Source: an uncultured Marinococcus sp. (GTDB taxonomy: Bacteria; Bacillota; Bacilli; Bacillales; Marinococcaceae). Taken from it: a DNA stretch of 52,637 bases. How positions within the stretch are numbered: the first letter of the stretch is position 1; every line of letters starts with the position of its first letter. Below the pieces are notes generated by a model. That model did no database searches, had not been told where the DNA came from, and saw only the letters and a list, made by a program, of their open reading frames with translations. The DNA lies in the NCBI RefSeq assembly GCF_947493875.1, contig NZ_CANLSU010000011.1:1-52637 (forward strand), written 5' to 3'. The position numbers were made by a program, and so were the translations under genes. Of this stretch, positions 17,954 through 26,460 are shown piece by piece.

Positions 17954-18220
17954 ATAAGTAAACTGAATGATTTATTCACCCATCATGCGTTTCAGGACTA
18001 CCAGTACTGGCAGACCAAAGATAAAAAAACGCTCTAACGTATGAATCAATTGATTAAAAGTATTGAATGAGATGAGGTTTTAGAAAGTATGGGGAAACCA
18101 GAGAAATTAAAAGGAAATTTAGCTGGCTTTTACAGTCGTCGTATTGATATCGAGCATCGATTAGTGTATACCGTGGACGAAACACAAATCAGTATCGTTG
18201 CTTGCAAATATCATTATTAA
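17954..18220 (+). pseudogene. yoeB: YoeB toxin, decayed copy
   Basis: The sequence aligns with yoeB (8171-8437) to the last codon, including the final Cys-Lys-Tyr-His-Tyr. The start ATG has become ATA, and stops occur where the intact gene has sense codons (for example in 'KTL*RMNQ' and 'SIE*DE'). It is therefore dead, and the whole second cassette appears inactive. Confidence 0.85.
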
Positions 18221-18344
18221 ATGAAGCTTGTTGAAAAATTTCCTTGTAAGACAGTAAATAGAAAGGCTTGCTGTGCCTGGTATGCTCCCCTTTAAGTAGG
18301 CAGATGAAATAAATCATCTGTTTTGCTTAGAGGAGAGCATTTTT

Positions 18345-18950
18345 TATGTCTTATCGCGGATATACCAACGAGCAGAAAATAGCGCGGTTCACGCTTTTCA
18401 CCAATGAATGGAGAGTGTAGGTGATTTTTGTGATCGTTGAGGCATTCGCGGATCAACGTTAAAAGACTGGATGGAGAGGTACGAACGCCATGGAGGTGTA
18501 GCACTAACGAAAGCGACCCAGTGGAAGCGATATTCCTCAGAACGGAAACAAGAAGCTGTGGAAGCATACCTGAACAATGGGAGACCTCAGCGGGATATTA
18601 TTCACATCTACGGCATTTCGAATAGACCCGTGCTTCAGAGGTGGATCATGCAATATCATCAAGGGGCCCTATCCAAGAAACGAAGAGGTTCTCCGATGAC
18701 ACACGAACGCTCCACCATTTAGCAGGAACGAATAACGATTATGCAGGACTGCCTAGCCCAACAGAACGATTACAGCCGTATCGCCGAGCAGCATCAGGTT
18801 TCCTACCATCAGATCTACCGACGGGCCCGGAAATATGCACAGGGTGGCTGGAAAGCCCCTGGAGGACCGGCGCGGCCGCTCCCGGCAACCAAAAGCGTTA
18901 ACCAACGAAGAGCGTATTGACATCCTGGAAGTTCGCTTTTCCGTTTTGCC
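18345..18950 (+). mobile_element. IS3-family (IS150-like) orfA remnant
   Basis: After a ribosome binding site (AGAGGAGAGC) an ATG at 18345 begins a transposase-like MSYRGYTNEQKIARFTLF, broken by a stop at 18418-18420. The next frame reads RGSTLKDWMERYERHGG and SERKQEAVEAYLNNGRPQRD, helix-turn-helix segments typical of OrfA of IS3/IS150 elements. A later piece reads AEQHQVSYHQIYRRARKYAQ. It ends in KALTNEERIDILE before meeting the sulfide:quinone oxidoreductase remnant. No OrfB with a DDE domain is present. Confidence 0.7.
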
Positions 18951-18952
18951 CG

Positions 18953-19634
18953 TCAATATGAATTAAATTCTGTTGGAAATGCGCATGCAATATCCCGATC
19001 TTCAATAATTTGGTTTAAGACCTTAGTATACTTTTCGACGGAAAACATATCGGCATTCGCTGAATAGAATGACACGTTGCTCTGGCCCCGGACTCCTTGT
19101 TTCTGAAAGGCTTCTTCCGCCAGATACATAATTTTTTGCGGTGCCCCACCGCATTTAATAGCCGATTGCAGATAGGAGAAGACGGCGTTTCCACTTTGAA
19201 AATCACGAATGCATTCCCCCGTGTACTGAACATGCTCATACGAATAGTTGCTGCACACTCCATTTTTCCCCAGGTTTTCTTCCAATCCCCCAATATTATG
19301 CCGATCGAACTGCAGGCCCGGACACACTACCAGGTATTTGTAATGTATGGTAAACCCATCTTGCATCTGGCTCGTATTTCCTTCCGGCTGAAAAATCTCT
19401 GTCCGCTGCAAATATCAGGTGACGCCTTTGAGAATAAACGAGGCTTCGCTCCGTTCTGATTTGCTCTTATCAAAATTTCTGCCCCGACCAGCGTTCGCAA
19501 CGGCTGATAATAGTGCTTGTCCGCTGGATCAACAATGGCCACATCAATGCCTTTCGTCTATCACCTTAACTGGACAGCAACCGTAACCCCTACGGTTCCT
19601 CCCCCAACAAGACGACTTGATGAAACTGTTCCAT
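18953..19634 (-). pseudogene. sqr: sulfide:quinone oxidoreductase, truncated and frameshifted
   Basis: From a good start (GGAGGATGTACCT-ATG at 19634) the frames together read an SQR N-terminus. There is an FAD-binding LLGGGTVGVTVAVQL, then IDVAIVDPADKHYYQPLRTLVGA, KYLVVCPGLQFD and SGNAVFSYLQSAIKCGGAPQKIMYLAEEAFQKQG. At least two frameshifts separate the pieces. The gene ends at the IS3 remnant, losing the C-terminal half of a roughly 400-residue enzyme. SQR oxidises sulfide at the membrane, passing electrons to quinone, so an old sulfide-detoxifying function was lost here. Confidence 0.8.
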
Positions 19635-19889
19635 AGGTACATCCTCCTTTAAAAATACATGCAAGGATAGAATAACTATATCCTTTTCATTCACTATACC
19701 CCTCGCTGGATGTAGGACAACCATAAATTGATAACGTTTTCTATTTACAAAATCAATAGTTAAATAAAATCTATTATTCCTTATATGACAATTTTTTTAA
19801 AACATCATCATAACAGTATTTATAAATCCTCAGTATACTTATCAACATGCTTATATACCCGCACCCGTAATGTTAACATTCAATGACAA

Positions 19890-19906
19890 TTCTGATGAAA
19901 TCAGAA
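19890..19906. repeat. small hairpin upstream of the peroxiredoxin gene
   Basis: TTCTGAT-GAA-ATCAGAA lies about 90 bases before the peroxiredoxin start. Otherwise the 19635-19993 gap is AT-rich with no gene seen; it must hold the divergent promoters of sqr and the peroxiredoxin. Confidence 0.35.
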
Positions 19907-19993
19907 ATTGACGTTTTCAATGTGATATATATTGGCTATAGGCTTTCTAAAAACCATTATTAATAATTTTAGAAAAAAGGAGATGATCAATTT

Positions 19994-20656
19994 ATGGAAC
20001 AACAAGAACAACAAACACAAGGCCAAGGCCTTCCGCGTATTGGGGAGCAGGCACCTGTTTTCGATGCGGTAACGACGCACGGAAATATCTCGCTGAACGA
20101 TTATTCCGGGCAGTGGCTCCTCCTCTTTTCCCATCCGGCAGACTTTACACCAGTGTGTACGTCGGAATTTGTCGCTTTTCAGGAGGTGTACGGGCGATTG
20201 AAAGAAATGAACACCGAATTGCTGGGGCTCAGCATTGACAGTGTAAGTTCGCACATCGCCTGGGTCCGCAACATCGAAGAAAATTTCCAGACAACAATTG
20301 AATTTCCGATCATTGCGGATCTGGATCAAAAGGTCGCTACCCAGTATGGCATGGTCATGCCGGAATCTACCGGCACAGAAACGTCCCGGGCGGTCTTTGT
20401 CATTGATGACAACCAAAAAATCCGGGCCGTGATTTACTATCCTCTCTCCACCGGACGAAACATGGAAGAAATTGTCCGTCTCGTCGAAGCGCTGCGCACC
20501 ACGGATGAGCATGGCGTTTCCACACCGGCCAACTGGAACTCCGGAGACAAAGCCATCGTGAGTCCGCCGAAGACCAAAGAAGAAGCGCAAGAGCGGATGA
20601 ACAGCGATGAATACGACTGTGTGGATTGGTACTACTGCCAAAAAGAAATCAAATAA
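19994..20656 (+). CDS. 1-Cys (Prx6-type) peroxiredoxin with archaeal-like C-terminus
   Basis: The 220-residue protein has the peroxiredoxin active site HPADFTPVCTSEF with peroxidatic Cys55, Thr52 and Pro48. It reduces hydrogen peroxide and organic peroxides in the cytoplasm. The length and the long C-terminal domain fit the Prx6 group. Near the end is CVDWYYC (Cys209, Cys215), the spacing seen in archaeal peroxiredoxins that form extra disulfides. AAAAAGGAGATGA precedes the start. It lies directly before the cytochrome bd genes, so oxidative stress and low-oxygen respiration functions are grouped here. Confidence 0.88.
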   Translation: MEQQEQQTQGQGLPRIGEQAPVFDAVTTHGNISLNDYSGQWLLLFSHPADFTPVCTSEFVAFQEVYGRLKEMNTELLGLSIDSVSSHIAWVRNIEENFQTTIEFPIIADLDQKVATQYGMVMPESTGTETSRAVFVIDDNQKIRAVIYYPLSTGRNMEEIVRLVEALRTTDEHGVSTPANWNSGDKAIVSPPKTKEEAQERMNSDEYDCVDWYYCQKEIK

Positions 20657-20664
20657 GGAATAGG

Positions 20665-20687
20665 CTCCCGGCGAGGTCAGCCGGGGG
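20665..20687 (+). terminator. weak hairpin after the peroxiredoxin gene
   Basis: CTCCCGGC (20665-20672) and GCCGGGGG (20680-20687) pair with one G-U. Only TCTTT follows, so read-through into the cyd genes is possible. Confidence 0.5.
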
Positions 20688-20717
20688 TCTTTGCCTCGTT
20701 TCAAGGAGGTCCTCAGC

Positions 20718-20810
20718 GTGGGAGACAATCAGGAAAAAAAGCTGGCCATTGTGGCCTTTATTGCTGCTTCATTATTTTTACTTTCATTAATTGGACGGCT
20801 ATTTTCATAG
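20718..20810 (+). CDS. 30-residue single-membrane-span protein preceding cydA
   Basis: A GTG-started ORF has AAGGAGG nine bases ahead. It encodes MGDNQEKKLAIVAF, then a hydrophobic stretch of about 20 residues ending IGRLFS. It stops 21 bases before cydA. Cytochrome bd oxidases often have tiny single-span subunits (CydX, CydS, CydH), and B. subtilis ythAB is accompanied by a small gene, ythC. This ORF could be such a subunit or assembly factor. I see the ribosome site and span; the function is inference. Confidence 0.6.
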   Translation: MGDNQEKKLAIVAFIAASLFLLSLIGRLFS

Positions 20811-20831
20811 CTGATCCTGAGGGAGGATACC

Positions 20832-22178
20832 ATGATTGATTATGATCCAGCCACCTACAGTCGTATTTTGACAGGATTAACATTAGGATTTCATATTATC
20901 TTTGCTTCCATTGGGGTTGGAGTACCGTTAATGATTGCCCTCGCCGAGTGGACCGGCCTCCGGAAACGGGACCCCCACTATACCCTGCTCGCCCGAAGAT
21001 GGGCCCGAGGGTTTGTGATCACCGTCGCCGTCGGGGTGGTAACCGGGACGTCGATTGGCTTACAGTTGAGTCTGCTTTGGCCCAATTTTATGGAGCTCGC
21101 CGGTCAGACGATTTCTCTGCCGTTATTTATGGAAACTTTCGCCTTTTTCTTTGAGGCTATCTTTTTAGGCATTTATTTATATACATGGGACCGGTTCAAA
21201 TCGGGCTGGCGTCATTTTTTACTCGTTATCCCCGTGGTGATCGGCGCCTCGTTATCGGCCTTTTTTATCACTACCGTCAATTCCTTTATGAATCAGCCGC
21301 AGGGCTTTGAACTCGTAAACGGGGTGCTCACCGATATTAATCCTCTGGTGGCAATGTTCAACCCGGCCACCCCGACGAAAACGGCTCACGTTATTATTAC
21401 CTGTTACCTGGCATCCGCGTTTGTGCTGGGGGCCATAGCGGCCACCAAAATGATTCGGGGCAATCGTCATGCTTATCATAAAAAAGCGCTCCACCTGACC
21501 ATGGTGTCCGCTTTCGTGTTCGCAGCAGCTACAGCCGCGATTGGCGATCTGTCCGGCAAGTATCTGGCGGAATATCAGCCGGAAAAATTAGCCGCTGCCG
21601 AATGGCATTTTGAAACGGAGGAACAGGCACCGCTGATTGTCGGTGGGTTTTTAGCAGACAACCAGGAAGTCACCGGGGCAATGGAAATCCCCTATGCCCT
21701 TAGTATTCTCGCCCACAGCAACCCCAACGAAGAAGTAATTGGCTTAAATGAATTCCCGGAATCCGACACCCCTCCGTTATATATTCATTACTTATTTGAC
21801 GGCATGGTGGGCATTGGCATCTATTTGCTGGCGATTTCTTTTATGTATTTACTCATTCGCCGGATAAAGCCGGCCTGGCAATATAATAAATGGCTGATGC
21901 GCGGCATTGTCGCCGGTGGGCCGTTAGGCATTTTAGCTATCGAATTCGGGTGGGTATTCGCCGAGGTTGGACGCCAGCCCTGGATTTTGCACCAGATCAT
22001 GCGTACGCCGGAAGGAGCGACTACGGCCGAACACGTAGATATCATGCTTTACTTGTTCATTGCCCTGTATATCGCCCTCGGAGTGACTGCCACGGTAGTA
22101 CTCCGCCGGATGTTTAAAGAAAATCCAGCCGCTCATGAACTCGAACAGCGGTACGGGGACAGGAGGGATGACAAATGA
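20832..22178 (+). CDS. cydA: cytochrome bd quinol oxidase subunit I (YthA/CIO-like)
   Basis: The 448-residue membrane protein begins with the CydA pattern ILTGLTLGFHIIFASIGVG, whose His21 corresponds to the heme b595 ligand, and keeps TKTAHVII and GWVFAEVGRQPW, heme and quinol-site segments of the family. The quinol-binding loop is short, as in cyanide-insensitive and YthA-type oxidases. The complex oxidises quinol and reduces oxygen to water with high affinity. GAGGGAGG precedes the start. It overlaps cydB by four bases (ATGA) and is flanked by two tiny ORFs. Confidence 0.9.
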   Translation: MIDYDPATYSRILTGLTLGFHIIFASIGVGVPLMIALAEWTGLRKRDPHYTLLARRWARGFVITVAVGVVTGTSIGLQLSLLWPNFMELAGQTISLPLFMETFAFFFEAIFLGIYLYTWDRFKSGWRHFLLVIPVVIGASLSAFFITTVNSFMNQPQGFELVNGVLTDINPLVAMFNPATPTKTAHVIITCYLASAFVLGAIAATKMIRGNRHAYHKKALHLTMVSAFVFAAATAAIGDLSGKYLAEYQPEKLAAAEWHFETEEQAPLIVGGFLADNQEVTGAMEIPYALSILAHSNPNEEVIGLNEFPESDTPPLYIHYLFDGMVGIGIYLLAISFMYLLIRRIKPAWQYNKWLMRGIVAGGPLGILAIEFGWVFAEVGRQPWILHQIMRTPEGATTAEHVDIMLYLFIALYIALGVTATVVLRRMFKENPAAHELEQRYGDRRDDK

Positions 22179-23191
22179 ACCTGGAAATCCTCGGCATGGG
22201 CGTGCTTTGGCTGTTTTTGTACGGCTACATGATCGTCAGTTCGATTGATTTTGGCGCTGGTTTTTTCCACTTCTTTAATAAGATTTCGCGGAAGGACCAC
22301 CAGGTCAATTCGCTCATCCAGCGCTATTTGTCTCCCGTATGGGAAGTCACCAACGTCTTTTTCGTCTTTTTCTTTGTCGGCATCGTTGGCTTTTTTCCAT
22401 CGACCGCCTACTATTTTGGCACTGCCTTACTGGTGCCGGTCAGTATATCGATCGTGCTGATTGCGATTCGCGGGTCATATTACGCTTTTAATACGTACGG
22501 AGCCAAAGACAGCCCTGTCTATTCATTTTTATACGGAGCAACGGGTCTTTTAATCCCCGCTTCGCTGACCATCGCCCTCACCATTTCCGAGGGCGGGTAC
22601 GTCAATGTTTCCAACGGGCAGGTTCGCCTGTTATACGGCGAATTATTTTCCAGTTTGTATGCCTGGAGTGTCGTGATTCTGGCGATCATCAGCGTGCTGT
22701 TTATCTCTTCTGCCTTTTTGCAGTACTACGCCCAAAAAGCGGGTGATAACACGTCGTATCGATTATTTCGCCGGTATACCCTGTTCTGGTCCCTGCCAAC
22801 GATCGTTGCCAGCGGCCTCGTCTTTATCGGTATTCGTCAGCACAACCCGGAACATTTTTCCAGCATGCTGAATATCTGGTGGATGTTTGGGCTTTCGTTC
22901 CTGTTTTTCTCCTTGGTCGTCTATCTCAGCTATCGGCGCAAGCGATTAGGAACAGCTTTTGTGTTCGTCATGCTGCAATATTTCAGCGCGTGGTTCGGCT
23001 ATGGCGCCTCCCATCTGCCATGGCTTCTGTATGATGAGTTGACCATTTATGATGGTTTCGTTAATCAGACGATGGCCTGGTCGCTGATCGCTGCGTTTAT
23101 TGCCGGCTTTTTATTACTCATTCCCTCGCTGTATTTGCTCATGCGGTTATTTTTATTTGATGCCGCCTACATTCGAGGAGAAAGGAAGTAA
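22175..23191 (+). CDS. cydB: cytochrome bd quinol oxidase subunit II (YthB-like)
   Basis: The 338-residue protein has eight or nine membrane spans and the CydB N-terminal signature WLFLYGYMIVSSIDFGAGF. CydB stabilises the heme-bearing CydA and forms the oxygen or proton path. It overlaps the cydA stop, so the two are translationally coupled, and is followed three bases later by another tiny ORF. No cydCD exporter genes are present in the window. Confidence 0.9.
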   Translation: MNLEILGMGVLWLFLYGYMIVSSIDFGAGFFHFFNKISRKDHQVNSLIQRYLSPVWEVTNVFFVFFFVGIVGFFPSTAYYFGTALLVPVSISIVLIAIRGSYYAFNTYGAKDSPVYSFLYGATGLLIPASLTIALTISEGGYVNVSNGQVRLLYGELFSSLYAWSVVILAIISVLFISSAFLQYYAQKAGDNTSYRLFRRYTLFWSLPTIVASGLVFIGIRQHNPEHFSSMLNIWWMFGLSFLFFSLVVYLSYRRKRLGTAFVFVMLQYFSAWFGYGASHLPWLLYDELTIYDGFVNQTMAWSLIAAFIAGFLLLIPSLYLLMRLFLFDAAYIRGERK

Positions 23192-23194
23192 CCT

Positions 23195-23302
23195 ATGGAA
23201 TTTTTTCTAGTTATGATTGCTCCCCATTTGATTTTGGCTGGCGCCGTTATCGGGGTGTTTGCCTGGTTTGGCCGTCGGCCTGCATCGGAAGAGAAGGAAT
23301 AG
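23195..23302 (+). CDS. 35-residue small membrane protein after cydB
   Basis: The ORF starts ATG three bases after the cydB stop, with GAGGAGAAAGGAAG ahead. It encodes MEFFLVMIAPHLILAGAVIG, continues hydrophobically to FAWFGRR and ends with an acidic tail. It looks like a one-span subunit. Position and size resemble small Cyd subunits and the ythC gene of B. subtilis. Assignment is by context only. Confidence 0.6.
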   Translation: MEFFLVMIAPHLILAGAVIGVFAWFGRRPASEEKE

Positions 23303-23317
23303 AAAGAAGGCGAAAGC

Positions 23318-23665
23318 ATGACCGTCTCGTTTTTGATTACGGTTTTTGTGCTAGGAGCGGTGGGCTCCTACATTTCCGGACTGGTTGGCGTCGGCGGCTC
23401 CATTATCAATTACCCGCTGCTGTTGTATGTGCCGGCGCTGCTCGGCGTTGGCTCGTTTACCGCCCATGACGTATCCGGGGCGATTGCGGTGCAGGTGTTG
23501 TTTGCGACCGTTGGGGGCGTATGGGGCTATCGAAAGGGCTCGTATCTGCATGCCTCCCTGATCGGATACATGGGCACCAGTATTATCATCGGCAGTTTAC
23601 TCGGGTCCCTGTTTTCCGGGGCGTTTTCCGAAAGCATGAGCATTCGCCAGGCATTGTACTCATGA
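23318..23665 (+). pseudogene. TauE/SafE-type membrane transporter, N-terminal fragment
   Basis: About 112 residues match the N-terminal half of TauE/SafE (sulfite exporter-like) proteins, with GLVGVGGSIINYPLLL and the AHDVSGAIAVQVLFATVGGVWGY block. Full members have about 250-280 residues in two repeats; the second repeat is absent. The frame is lost at about 23660, where sequence becomes the 3' part of an unrelated gene on the other strand. It starts 15 bases after the small ORF downstream of cydB and was probably in the same operon. Confidence 0.8.
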
Positions 23666-24399
23666 CTCAATTGCCAAAGGGTGGGGAAAACCAGCGCATA
23701 AGCTCCTGTCGTGAACGCCACCACTACAACCTTGATAAAAGCAGGAAACATATCCCACGGGCGGTTCGCCCGCACCATTCCCGAAAAAATACGCCATCTT
23801 CCACTACTTCGATTCTTGACCATGTATCGTACACGGACCTTCGAGGCTGGATCGTTTAGAGTTTCACGTGTAATAGGAAATAAAATCTCCAACAGACGTT
23901 TGCTCATCAACCTTGTTGACGATTGATTTTTGCTGTTCAGGGAGGGGCCCTTTTTCAATTGATTTCGCTTTTCAACGTACGCCCGGGCTTGGTCTGAGCT
24001 TCCATAATACATCTCATTCACCAACTGTAAAACCGCCTCTCGAACACGCTTATACATTGGCATAAAACCAAGACCAGGGAGGCTAATAAATGCACTATTT
24101 TTATCTTCAGCCATTTCTGCCAAGATCGTCTTCTTTTCCTGGAATAACGGTAAATCCGTCAAAGCAATAACAAAATCCCATTTATTATGAACATTTGTAG
24201 CTTCCAAAGCCTCCAACACTTCCAAAGAGTCATTTGTTTCGCCTGTAAGGAGGTCTTCGGTACATTCAATTTGCCAGCTATATTCTTCATCGACATCACG
24301 GGCCAGCAACGGAGGAAGGTCTCTTTGTAACGCTTCCCCTAGTTTCGCTGCATATCCCGGCGCAGTTATTAACCCTAGCTTTTTTGTCGGCTGAAGCAT
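23527..24399 (-). pseudogene. unknown membrane-associated protein, C-terminally truncated
   Basis: The authentic part spans about 24399 to 23662, some 245 residues. It has a soluble N-terminal region (KKLGLITAPGYAAKLGEALQRDLP, WDFVIALTDLP, AFISLPGLG) and a membrane segment near its end (VVVAFTTGAYALVFPTLWQLS). I do not recognise a characterised function. Past about 23662 the frame merely reads the opposite strand of the TauE-like fragment, so the protein has lost its natural C-terminus, probably further membrane spans. AAAGGAG lies ten bases before the start. Confidence 0.6.
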
Positions 24400-25152
24400 G
24401 TTTCTCGCGCTCCTTTCTTCCTTGTGTCAGCGATATCGCACAGATAACTAGTGCTACGAATATTTGTTGACCCCTGCCTATATCATTATACTGCCATCCT
24501 TGGCCAATACAACGAAGAGCAACTTTAAGAAACACTTTTTTTCTTTTGATGAAATGGCTATTTATGAGACCTATCGTCGTGCAAAGCAATAACTTTTACT
24601 GCTTTCGATAGGATAGAGCCGACAGTGTCCATAAGTAATGACGTCATGTCTATACAAGCTATAGAATCCAGACCAATTAGCTTGCCGTCGCTTAGTATGT
24701 TTTGTTTTAGCAATCCTACTACTCATGGTGAAATAATCAAACGCAAACATGCCAAGTCGCAGCCAGCCTCTTTGATGGAAAGGATATGTTATTAGCAGCA
24801 ACATGTGCGTAATTGGAAGCATGAGCATCGCCCCAAGGCTTGAACCATTTGTGCAATCTACAACAAGGGCGATAAACGAAGCCTTATTCGCGGCTAAAGC
24901 TCCCCCCTTAAAAAGCAAGCATTTAATGATAAGGTATTGCTCTTTATTTCCATTTACGTTCCTCGAATCAAATAGCACGTCTTTATCATTCATGCATGCT
25001 TTCAAGAGTCTCCGTTAATGAGTAGCCAACGTTCGAAGAATCGCTGTCCTTCTAATGAACATAATCGCGATTATTAGCACACTTATAAAAAATAAGCACC
25101 CCAATCATCAAGATTTGAGATACTTAGAAAAGTTTACTTTACATATGAATGT
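24400..25152. other. 750-base stretch without a recognised gene
   Basis: A 144-codon open frame on the minus strand (24571-25005) and a 71-codon one on the plus strand (24803-25018) overlap, and neither has a convincing ribosome site or family pattern. The minus frame is rich in Arg/Lys/Tyr near its end (KHTKRRQANWSGFYSLYRHD). This could be a decayed transposase, but I cannot support it. Confidence 0.3.
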
Positions 25153-26460
25153 TTATACATTTTTTATCTGTTTGATTTTTGGTTCTGCTTCAATTAAGAG
25201 TTCGATGAGATGTACCGCCCGCTGGCCGCTAGATGCCCGTTCCGCGCCGTATTTCATCTGCAGTAAGCACCCGGGATTGGTGGTAACAATCACTTGAGCG
25301 TTCGTGGCCTGGGCGTCTCCCATTTTCCGATCGAGAATTTTCATCGATTCATCATACTGCACAATGTTATAAATGCCGGCCGATCCGCAGCAGAAATCCG
25401 GGTCATTCATTTCGTTCACTGACACCCCCGGCAATTGGTTCATTAACTGCCTCGGTTCATTCGTAATCCGCTGCACGTTGGTCATATGGCAGGAAGGTTG
25501 ATAGGTAATGGTGTAATTCAACGGCTTGGTGAACTGTAGCCCGTCCAATTCGGCGAGCACCTTCGTAATGTCTTCCACCTTAGCCACAAAAGCCAACGCC
25601 CGCTTGTGCCAGTCACTTCCTTCATCAAACAGATGGTCATACCGAATCATTTGGGCCCCGCAGCCGCCAGCATTATTCACAATCCGGTCGACGTTCAGGT
25701 CTTCAAGCATTTGAATGTTCTGTTTGGCCAGGGCGACGGCTTCGTCATGCCGTCCGGCATGGGCATGCAGGGCCCCGCAGCAGGTCTGCTCTTCCGGGAT
25801 AACCACCGAAGCCCCTGCCAAGGTTAACAATTCCACGGACTGTTCGTTAATGGTAAAAAACACGCTGTCCATGACACATCCTGTAAAAAAGGCCACCCGC
25901 AGTTTTTCTTTCTGCTGGGCTGGCTGCACCTTTTCACGCGACGCCCGTTGTTTCGGCGAGGGCATCGGCGGTAAAACACTGGCGAACTCTCCCAGATGCA
26001 AGGGCGTTTTCGATAATATACCGAGCTTTTGCGCAAAGGTCTGCAGCCCGCTTTTTTGGTACATCCATGTTAAATTGCCCACTGAATGCATTATCTTTGA
26101 GGAAGGGACAGCATGCTCAAACAAGCCTTTTTCGAGCGCCGCCTGATGCTTGGGTTTTTCTTTATTTTTTTCAATGGCGTGTTTGGCGCCTTCGAGCATT
26201 TGATCGTACTGGACATTCGTCGGGCACACGGTCATGCAGGCCATGCACCCCAGGCATTTTTCTACCGGGTCTTCCAATTCGTGAAGAGATATGTGCCCTT
26301 CCGCTGCCAGCTTCATGAGTTGGATGCGTCCTCGTGGAGAGTGCGTTTCCGTCTCCATGGTCTTATACGTGGGACATGCCGGCAGGCAGTAACCACATTG
26401 CACACAGTCAAACGCTTTTTCATAATTCATCACGTCTTTTAACGTTTCAGGCTCATTCAC
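25153..26460 (-). CDS. glcF: glycolate oxidase iron-sulfur subunit GlcF
   Basis: The 435-residue protein starts with two 4Fe-4S ferredoxin motifs, CVQCGYCLPACP (about 20-31) and CLGCMACMTVCP (about 69-80). Two cysteine-rich CCG-type domains follow (FFTGCVMDSV with CCGALHAHAG, and YQPSCHMTNVQ with CCGSAG). This is the GlcF/LutA-like electron-transfer subunit that takes electrons from the flavoprotein GlcD towards the quinone pool. It overlaps glcD by eight bases, showing coupling. Substrate could be glycolate or D-lactate; a GlcE subunit is missing, as is usual in Bacilli. Confidence 0.88.
   Translation of the reverse strand: MNEPETLKDVMNYEKAFDCVQCGYCLPACPTYKTMETETHSPRGRIQLMKLAAEGHISLHELEDPVEKCLGCMACMTVCPTNVQYDQMLEGAKHAIEKNKEKPKHQAALEKGLFEHAVPSSKIMHSVGNLTWMYQKSGLQTFAQKLGILSKTPLHLGEFASVLPPMPSPKQRASREKVQPAQQKEKLRVAFFTGCVMDSVFFTINEQSVELLTLAGASVVIPEEQTCCGALHAHAGRHDEAVALAKQNIQMLEDLNVDRIVNNAGGCGAQMIRYDHLFDEGSDWHKRALAFVAKVEDITKVLAELDGLQFTKPLNYTITYQPSCHMTNVQRITNEPRQLMNQLPGVSVNEMNDPDFCCGSAGIYNIVQYDESMKILDRKMGDAQATNAQVIVTTNPGCLLQMKYGAERASSGQRAVHLIELLIEAEPKIKQIKNV

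Noticed and set aside
19901-20728. A 275-codon minus-strand frame opposite the peroxiredoxin gene
   Set aside because: The plus strand encodes a full peroxiredoxin with active-site motif and ribosome site; the antisense frame has no family pattern.
24571-25005. A 144-codon minus-strand frame as a possible transposase
   Set aside because: No catalytic motif, no ribosome site and no terminal repeats could be found, so it is only described as an unexplained gap.
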